Below, one piece after another: positions 58,221 through 64,000 of a DNA stretch of 64,000 bases. The position numbers and the translations under genes were made by a program. Source of the stretch: Paraimprobicoccus trichonymphae (GTDB lineage Bacteria; Bacillota; Clostridia; Oscillospirales; Acutalibacteraceae); NCBI GenBank assembly GCA_036322875.1, contig AP027925.1:868001-932000 (forward strand), in the 5' to 3' direction. Each line of letters starts with the position of its first letter. Within the stretch, counting starts at the first letter, position 1. The notes under the pieces were generated by a model. The model had not been told where the DNA came from. It ran no database searches and saw nothing but the letters and a program-made list of their open reading frames with translations.

Positions 58221-58489
58221 AGCAAAAATTTGTTAAAGCTGTTAAGACTATCGGAGGATTTGCCCCAAAATTTATAAGCCCTGAGTTTGACGGAATGCCT
58301 GACCGGATTGTACTTTTGCCAAAAGGTAAAATTGCCTTTGTTGAAGTAAAAGCTCCATGATATAAACCAAAACTAATTCAACTTTCAAGACACGGAATGC
58401 TTCGAAAATTAGGATTTAAAGTTTATGTTTTAGACAACTCAGCACAAATAGAAAAAATTTTAAAAGAGATTGGGGGTGACCACTCTTGA
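58202..58489 (+). pseudogene. VRR-NUC nuclease domain protein, one in-frame stop
   Basis: MQEKIIEQKFVKAVKTIGGF, FISPEFDGMPDRIVLLPKGK (catalytic Asp), IAFVEVKAP (catalytic Glu and Lys), TGA at 58357-58359, then YKPKLIQLSRHGMLRKLGFK and VYVLDNSAQIEKILKEIGG. The stop replaces a Gly codon of the family (GGA to TGA). Otherwise intact at 95 codons. It overlaps the YozE gene by 19 bases and the helicase gene by 4. Confidence 0.75.
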
Positions 58490-58790
58490 AATTTACACCA
58501 CATAAATATCAGCAATTTGCAATCAAATATATCGAAGATAGGCCGATATCTGCAATATTGCTTGATTGCGGACTTGGAAAAACTGTGATAACACTGGCAG
58601 CTTTAACTAATCTTTTGTTCGATGGCTTTGATGTACACAAAATCTTGATAATTGCACCTTTGCGAGTAGCAAAATGCACTTGACCTGATGAGATTAAAAA
58701 ATGGAAGCATTTTTCAATTTTAAAATTTTCCGTTGTTAATTTGCATAGAAGCTGAGCGTAAAAATGCGCTGATGAAAAAAGCTGACAAAA
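58486..58790 (+). pseudogene. SNF2-type phage helicase, N-terminal fragment
   Basis: TTG 58486 reads KFTPHKYQQFAIKYIEDRPI, then ILLDCGLGKTVITLAAL (Walker A) and ILIIAPLRVAKCT. A TGA stands in place of Trp (family: RVA..TWP.E), then PDEIKKWKHFSILKFSVVN and frame loss. The rest of the helicase, including DEXX, is missing; recombinase sequence begins at about 58795. A deletion joins them. Confidence 0.75.
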
Positions 58791-58794
58791 CCTA

Positions 58795-59090
58795 AGAAAA
58801 CTCCTTTCTTCACAGGATTATTAAAATGTGGAATATGTGGTGCGAATTATAAATTCAAAATGAACAGCAAAAAATCAGTCTGGATATGTAACACACTTTT
58901 AACTCTCTCGGTGAAAATCACTGCAGTTCAAAACAAATACCAGAAAATATACTAAAAGAAAAACTTCAAGAAATAGCGGAAATAAAACAAATTTTAGTGC
59001 CTTGGCAGGGCATTTTATTATTTTGGCTGAAAAATGAAGAGCAAATCAAAAAGACTTTGGAAAATAAATCCAGAAGCAAAAAGTGAGGGA
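58795..59090 (+). pseudogene. Serine recombinase 1, C-terminal fragment with zinc ribbon
   Basis: TPFFTGLLKCGICGANYKFK, MNSKKSVWICNT (recombinase zinc ribbon), then after a frameshift FNSLGENHCSSKQIPENILK, EKLQEIAEIKQILVPWQGIL and TLENKSRSKK. In many Clostridia phages two recombinases lie in tandem. This is the tail of the first, followed directly by the second. Confidence 0.7.
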
Positions 59091-59096
59091 AAAAGC

Positions 59097-60691
59097 GCTA
59101 TGCAAGCAATAGCACAAAAAGTTATCACGATAATTCCTGCGAGGAAAGACCCATTTTCAAAATTGGAATTAAATTCTCTAAAACGGCGCAGAGTAGCGAG
59201 TTACGGTCGTGTTTCAACTGACAGCGACAAACAACTTTCAAGCTATGAAGCGCAAATTGACTATTACACAAAATACATCAAATCCAAGCCAAAATGGGAA
59301 TTTGTTCGGGTTTATGCCGATGAGGGAATTACAGAAACCAACACCAAAAACGTGATGAATTCAACGAAATGATCGATGATGCACTTGATGGAAAAATTGA
59401 TTTGATTATTACAAAATCTGTTGCAAGATTCGCTAGAAACACCGTGGATACGCTAACCACAGCCCGCAAACTTAAAGAAAAAGGGGGATTGAAATTTTCT
59501 TTGAAACTGAGGGTATTTATACGCTTGATTCCAAAGGTGAACTGCTTCTAACAATTATGAGCTCAGTGACACAAGAATAATCCAGAAAAATCTCTAAAAA
59601 TGTTAGATTAGGTAACGGAAAATATATGCAAGACGGCAAGTTTAGCCTTGCTTACAAAAGTTTTCTCGGCTACGAAAAAAGCGAAAATGATACTTTGAAA
59701 ATAAATTTGAAAGAAGCGGGAACAGTAAAATTAATTTACAAATTATTTCTTCAAGGCAAGTCACCATCGGCGATTGCGAGAATTTTAACAAGCAAAAAAA
59801 TTCCAAGCCCGATGAAAAAAGAAAAATGGAGCCAAAGCACAGTTCAAAACATTTTAACGAATAAAAAATACCGCGGAGATGCTTTGCTTCAAAAGTGCTA
59901 CACAATTGACTTTCTCAGTAAAAAGAGAAAAGTTAACGACGGCGAAGTTCCGCAACATTGCATCGAAAACAGCCATGAATCAATTATCGAACATGATATT
60001 TTCTTGGCAGTGCAAAATGAATTAAAAGCTCAGCAATTTTTGGAATCAAGTAGCAATACCATTTCTACTTTTTCGAGTAAATTAGTTTGCGGAGACTGCG
60101 GCAGTTATTTCGGTTCAAAGCTCTGGCACTCAAACGATAAATACAGGTGCAGAATTTGGCAGTGCAACAAAAAGTTTAAAAACAAGGTAAAATGCCAGAC
60201 TCCGCACCTAAAAGATGAGCAAATTCAAAATATTTTCGTTGAAGCATTTAATAAAATTAATGTTAGATAAAAATACCTTGATTGCTGATTGCAAAGCCGT
60301 TATTGACGAACTTTATGACACTTCCGAGATTGATTCTGAAATTGAAAAGTTGCTATCCGAAAAAGAAAAAATTAAAGAAAGTGTTAAAAAATTAATTTTG
60401 AAAAACGCTACTATTATTTTGAATCAAGATGATTACAACGCCCACTACAACAAGTTTTCAGAAAAATTTGAAAATATAAAACAGAAAGTTTCTGATTTAG
60501 AAAAGCAAAAAGCCGTTCAAGTTACAAAATTATGTCAGGTTGAAGCCTTTTTAAAAAAGATTGATAAAACTGAAACTTTCCTTGAGGAATTCGATGAAAA
60601 ATTGTGGTTTTCGCTTGTTAAAAATATCACCGTAAACGCTGATAACACGGCGTTTGTAGTGCTTAAAAATTGCGCAGAAATTAAAATTTAA
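59097..60691 (+). pseudogene. Large serine recombinase 2 (prophage integrase), multiply frameshifted
   Basis: Pieces in order: KVITIIPARKDPFSKLELNS, RRRVASYGRVSTDSDKQLSS (the catalytic Ser of RVSTDS), YEAQIDYYTKYIKSKPKWEF. After a shift at 59357 comes EFNEMIDDALDGKIDLIITK with SVARFARNTVDTL, then a further shift near 59490, a TAA at 59578, and VRLGNGKYMQDGKFSLAYKS. Next is KEKWSQSTVQNILTNKKYRG, the zinc ribbon CGDCGSYFGSK..CQTP, a shift at 60255, and the coiled coil ending FDEKLWFSLVKNITVNADNT. Every functional domain can be found, but at least four lesions kill it. It would have integrated the element. The tRNA cluster lies 270 bases further on. Confidence 0.85.
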
Positions 60692-60964
60692 AATTTTAAG
60701 TTTACCTTTTATTGGTAGGCCTATTTTTTTATGCCAGAAAATAAACAATTGCTTAACCAAGCAGTTTGACAAGGGAAATGCACCAGAACTTTTGATGGTT
60801 TACTTGCATCTTTTGACGGTTTTAACTCTTTGGTTTTCTTTTAACGGTTTTGCACCCAATATTTCTGAAAAACACCCGATTTTGATGATTTCGCCAAAAC
60901 TTCTAAACGCAAAAACACCGCACTACTGCGGTATTCAGCGTTGTATCAAATCGCTGTTACATGA

Positions 60965-61041
60965 TGGTCGAGATAATAGGATTCGAACCTATGACTTCTA
61001 CGTCCCGAACGTAGCACTCTACCAAGCTGAGCTATACCTCG
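60965..61041 (-). tRNA. tRNA-Pro (CGG)
   Basis: 77 bases with encoded CCA. Acceptor CGAGGTA / TATCTCG, anticodon stem CTACG/CGTAG and loop TTCGGGA. First from the right of the prophage remnant, last in the transcript of the three-tRNA cluster. Confidence 0.93.
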
Positions 61042-61049
61042 ACTTTTTT

Positions 61050-61123
61050 TGGTTGCGAAACTAGGATTTGAACCTAGACGTACAGAGTCAGAGTCTGCAG
61101 TGCTACCATTACACCATTTCGCA
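61050..61123 (-). tRNA. tRNA-Gln (CTG)
   Basis: 74 bases with encoded CCA; acceptor TGCGAAA/TTTCGCA; anticodon loop CTCTGAC. The middle gene of the cluster, eight bases from tRNA-Pro. Confidence 0.92.
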
Positions 61124-61157
61124 AAATTTGTAAAATTACAACACTTATTTTAATTTT

Positions 61158-61233
61158 TGGTGGACACTGACGGACTCGAACCGCCGACCCTTTGCACGTC
61201 AAGCAAATGCTCTACCAACTGAGCTAAGCGTCC
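61158..61233 (-). tRNA. tRNA-Val (GAC)
   Basis: 76 bases with encoded CCA; acceptor GGACGCT; anticodon stem TTTGC/GCAAA and loop TTGACGT. Promoter-proximal gene of the cluster. Confidence 0.94.
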
Positions 61234-61285
61234 TTGACATTAAAAAAACAAAATATTCAAACTTTATAATAAACCTGTCTATATT

Positions 61286-61312
61286 ATTATACAACATTTT
61301 TTTATTTGTCAA
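61286..61312 (-). promoter_or_regulatory. Promoter of the Val-Gln-Pro tRNA cluster
   Basis: On the minus strand TTGACA, a 15-base spacer and TATAATAATAT. The spacer is 15 to TATAAT, or 18 if the -10 is read three bases later. It lies about 53 bases before tRNA-Val. From 61313 to 61587 nothing else is seen. Confidence 0.65.
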
Positions 61313-61587
61313 TAATTAAAGATATCTGAAAAAAACTAACAAATCGAAAATTAGTTAAATAATAATCTGAATAATATTTAAGTGTGAATTTCAAAAAAAT
61401 TTGCTATGCTAATATATTATTTCATCGATTTTTTGCAGAATTATTCAATTTCACTTTTAGCTTCATTCGAAATTTTTTTACCTTTTTTAATTTTATTTAT
61501 ACAGTTTCCTAACTAATTTGGCTAATATTATCATATTTTTTATTGTTTCATGCATTTTTATTTATTATAAACATACAATTTAAGAAT

Positions 61588-62643
61588 TTATTTTGTTAAA
61601 ATACTAATATTATGAGTACAATATTTATTTTCAGAGTAAATATCTTTATTTATAGCCAATCTAGTATTAAAACATCCACCTAAACATTTTTTATTATAAT
61701 TGCAAATTCCACAGTTTCCCGCTAAATTTTCTGCTTTAAAATTCCTTCTCCAATTAAAAGAATTTGGATTTTCCCATATTTCTTTTATACTATTGTATTT
61801 TATATTCCCTTCGATATATTTTTTATCACGAATAGAAGTGCACCCAAGAATATCCCCATTATGCAATATCCCAAAAGTTCTTATTCCTGCATTGCAACCA
61901 CACCAAGTCTCTTCAATTTTACTGTTGACACAATTTATGCTCATCAATTTTTTGTCATAATAACCTATGCAATCAGCGGGATAAATTTCTATATTTCCTT
62001 CTTTGAACGTTTTATAACAAAAATCTACTATTTCTAACACTTGCTCAGGCTCGATTAACCAATCTTTTTGATTTGAAAAATTCCCCATTGGTAAACCTAT
62101 TTGAATCTGCCATAAATCTACTTTTAGAGAAACTAACAATTTTTTTATGCTCTCTAATTCTTTTATATTTTTTTTAGAAATAGTTGTAACAACTCCTGCA
62201 CTTATGCCATTATTCTTCAATAATTTTAAAGAATTAACAGCTTTCAAAAATGCACCTTTTTTTCTGATTGAATCATGAGTTTCTTTGAGCCCATCTACGC
62301 TTATTGCAACCGTAGAAACACCCAGATTTTTCAATTTTTTTACCAAGCTAGTATTTAATAACCATCCGTTTGTAATCATATTCACAGCTATTTTTTTCTC
62401 AGTCAAATGTTCTATTAAAATCGGCAAATCTTTTCTTATTAAAGGTTCACCACCCGAAAGAGTAACCCAAATTAATCCTATTTCTGCACACATATCAATA
62501 AACTTTAAAGCTTGTTCAGTAGTTAATTCATCTGGCAAAACTTCTTTACAAGAAGATCCACAATGACCGCAATTCATATTACAACCCATTGTGACTTCCC
62601 ATACACATGTGCATGGATAATACTTTCTATAAACTGCACTCAA
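61588..62643 (-). CDS. Radical SAM/SPASM protein, probable peptide-modifying enzyme
   Basis: A 351-residue enzyme. The radical SAM cluster motif is CNMNCGHCGSSC, followed by LSGGEPLIRKDLPILIE, ITNGWLL and ISVDGLKETHDSIR. The C-terminal SPASM half has WCGCNAGIRTFGILHNGDIL, GCTSIRD and CGICNYNKKCLGGCF, enough Cys for auxiliary Fe-S clusters. This architecture is that of PqqE/MftC-like RiPP maturases and of anaerobic sulfatase activators. Substrate unknown, and no short precursor gene lies beside it. The start is unclear: TTG at 62643 touches the GGAGG ribosome-binding site, so translation may begin a few codons later, near YRKYYPCTC. It diverges from the spoIIQ-like gene. Confidence 0.85.
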   Translation of the reverse strand: MSAVYRKYYPCTCVWEVTMGCNMNCGHCGSSCKEVLPDELTTEQALKFIDMCAEIGLIWVTLSGGEPLIRKDLPILIEHLTEKKIAVNMITNGWLLNTSLVKKLKNLGVSTVAISVDGLKETHDSIRKKGAFLKAVNSLKLLKNNGISAGVVTTISKKNIKELESIKKLLVSLKVDLWQIQIGLPMGNFSNQKDWLIEPEQVLEIVDFCYKTFKEGNIEIYPADCIGYYDKKLMSINCVNSKIEETWCGCNAGIRTFGILHNGDILGCTSIRDKKYIEGNIKYNSIKEIWENPNSFNWRRNFKAENLAGNCGICNYNKKCLGGCFNTRLAINKDIYSENKYCTHNISILTK

Positions 62644-62931
62644 CCTCCATAATTATTATAATAATTATTTTTTTAATATTATTTGAAATTATGAATAAAT
62701 TCAACAAATTCATTTCAATCACTTGTGATATTACTGTAGCACATTTTTCTAAAATAGTAAGAATTTTATCAAGGAAAATTAATCAAAAAAGTTTATTTTT
62801 TATATTTATTGTAAATATATGCTAAAAATATTTAACTTAAAATCGAAAATTTTAACAATATAAAAAACTTTGTTTTGTGAATATATAAATTAAATTTTGT
62901 AAATAATAACCCTTGTGGAGGTGCATGTATA

Positions 62932-63735
62932 ATGGGAGATATAAATTTAAACAAAAAAAGTAAGGGTTTTTATTTCATAAGTTCACTTTTTGTATTGATA
63001 GTGATTGCGGTTGCTTGGTCTTTCTATTTAAATTTGAAAGATAACACTGTTTCAGATAAGCAAAATATTAGTAGTAAATCTAATAGTAAACAAGTGCTAA
63101 CAGAAGAAGACTCAGATAATTTAATTAACGAATATGATGATAATGAAAGTTTTATCGATTTTAAAAAAGAAGAAAAAAATACTTCTGATATTACCAACTT
63201 AAAAAGACCAGTAAGAACTGAAAAGAAATTATCAAGTTTAAGGTCTAGAATTAGATCTAATGATAACAAAAATGATACATTGGCAGTTTCTTCTAATAAA
63301 ATTGAAAAATTATTAGTTGTATATCCTACCAACGAAGAAATAGTTAAAGAATTCAGTAAAGACCCAGTCTACTTTGAAACTATGAATGATTTTAGAGCAC
63401 ACGATGGTACAGACTTTAAAGCTGATGAAGGCAGTATGATAAGATCTATTACAGATGGAAAAGTATTAAGTATTGATGAAGACCCATTACGTGGTAATAC
63501 TATTATAATAGAACATAAAATAAAAGATAACGAATATATTGTTTCTTATTCTGGACTAGGTAGTGATTCGCTTGTCAAAAAAGACGAGTCTGTGAAGACA
63601 GGTCAAGAATTAGGTTGTATAAAAATTGTACCCTCAGAAATTGAACTTGGGAGTCATTTGCATATAACTATACAGGACAAAAAAACCAATGATTTTCTTG
63701 ATCCAGCACAGGTTTTATCAGAAAATAGATCTTGA
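62932..63735 (+). CDS. spoIIQ: M23 (LytM) peptidase-like protein, probably SpoIIQ
   Basis: A 267-residue protein with a short cytoplasmic N-terminus, one membrane helix (about residues 13-33), a Ser/Asn/Asp-rich linker and a C-terminal LytM domain. RAHDGTDFKADEGS carries the Zn His and Asp; SHLHITIQDKKTNDFLDPAQ carries HxH. In Clostridia this architecture is that of SpoIIQ, the forespore protein binding SpoIIIAH across the intermembrane space during engulfment, where the Zn ligands are kept. Other M23 envelope proteins are possible. ATG at 62932 follows GTGGAGGTG, and a terminator lies 24 bases after the stop. Together with cotJ and spmAB it supports sporulation. Confidence 0.75.
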   Translation: MGDINLNKKSKGFYFISSLFVLIVIAVAWSFYLNLKDNTVSDKQNISSKSNSKQVLTEEDSDNLINEYDDNESFIDFKKEEKNTSDITNLKRPVRTEKKLSSLRSRIRSNDNKNDTLAVSSNKIEKLLVVYPTNEEIVKEFSKDPVYFETMNDFRAHDGTDFKADEGSMIRSITDGKVLSIDEDPLRGNTIIIEHKIKDNEYIVSYSGLGSDSLVKKDESVKTGQELGCIKIVPSEIELGSHLHITIQDKKTNDFLDPAQVLSENRS

Positions 63736-63758
63736 AACATTTTTTATATAAAAATTTT

Positions 63759-63786
63759 AAAAGCACTCGAAGGATGGGTGCTTTTT
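63759..63786 (+). terminator. Terminator after the spoIIQ-like gene
   Basis: AAAAGCAC - loop - GTGCTTTTT. The final 214 bases (63787-64000) hold no gene I can recognise. Confidence 0.85.
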
Positions 63787-64000
63787 GATGGTGAACGATT
63801 TTTCAGCATAATCCTTCGGCTTCTCTTAATTATATTGCAAAATTCAATCAGAGTAGAGTATCAATTTTTAAAGAAATTAAAAAATCAAAAAATTTAAATT
63901 TATTTGGTCCCCTAAAATACATGAAAATTGATTGAAATGCCAAAGTTTATTTTGGCAGTTACAATTGCCAGAGGGAAATAGCTTTAGTTTCTATATCCAA

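Overview
The window is AT-rich and reads with the standard bacterial code. It comes from a spore-forming member of the Clostridia whose genome is decaying in its accessory parts. The Clostridia call rests on cotJABC, spmAB, a SpoIIQ-like M23 protein, the SCIFF maturase, a PASTA Ser/Thr kinase, HrcA/CIRCE control of groESL, and CDP-ribitol synthesis genes. Housekeeping genes are intact: dapA, groESL, mutS, topA, corA, trmD, murA, a class A PBP and nth. Between them lie broken genes, single-base frameshifts in A or T runs, and remnants of at least four insertion-sequence families. Intact core genes inside a heavily pseudogenised matrix suggest a host-restricted, possibly intracellular bacterium; that is inference.

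Layout. 1-3.1 kb: dapA end and the CIRCE-controlled groESL operon, minus strand. 3.4-5.2 kb: two tandem paralogues, each with its own sigma-A promoter, encoding exported proteins with two Myb/SANT-like repeats. This is the most striking locus. 5.6-8.3 kb: an IS605-type element interrupted by an ISL2-like element, which is cut by an IS5-family element. 8.4-12 kb: a broken small gene, mutS, and a double-glycine leader peptide gene. 12.2-15.1 kb: IS200 debris, a decaying tandem gene pair preceded by eroded copies of the topA 3' end, and an unassigned structured transcript ahead of topA. 17.8-24.7 kb: frameshifted membrane protein gene, histidine kinase with duplicated DHp domain, corA, trmD, another frameshifted exported-protein gene, fakA-like gene. 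25.8-29.2 kb: cotJABC, scfB and iscU. 29.2-35.4 kb: ISL2-like copies, a 0.3 kb direct repeat, initiator tRNA, and a broken macrodomain gene.

35.5-44.6 kb: murA, PBP, nth, another ISL2-like copy, a decaying gene, and tarJ/tarI. 44.7-46.2 kb: the second IS605 copy, inverted and carrying the same lesions as the first. 46.3-53.6 kb: spmAB and a probable prkC - metallophosphoesterase - vanY operon. 53.6-55 kb: nitroreductase remnant and a gene split by an ISL2-like element. 55-60.7 kb: remains of a prophage or integrative element (tape measure tail, AbiE toxin-antitoxin, YozE, VRR-NUC, helicase, serine recombinases) ending beside a tRNA cluster (Pro, Gln, Val). 61.6-63.7 kb: a radical SAM/SPASM gene and a divergent spoIIQ-like gene.

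Working together: spore coat (CotJ), spore maturation (Spm) and engulfment (SpoIIQ-like) genes imply retained sporulation. MurA, the PBP, VanY-type carboxypeptidase and PrkC serve the wall, and TarIJ supplies CDP-ribitol. The exported Myb-repeat pair and the broken macrodomain gene resemble tools aimed at a eukaryotic nucleus or ADP-ribose signalling; that reading is a hypothesis.
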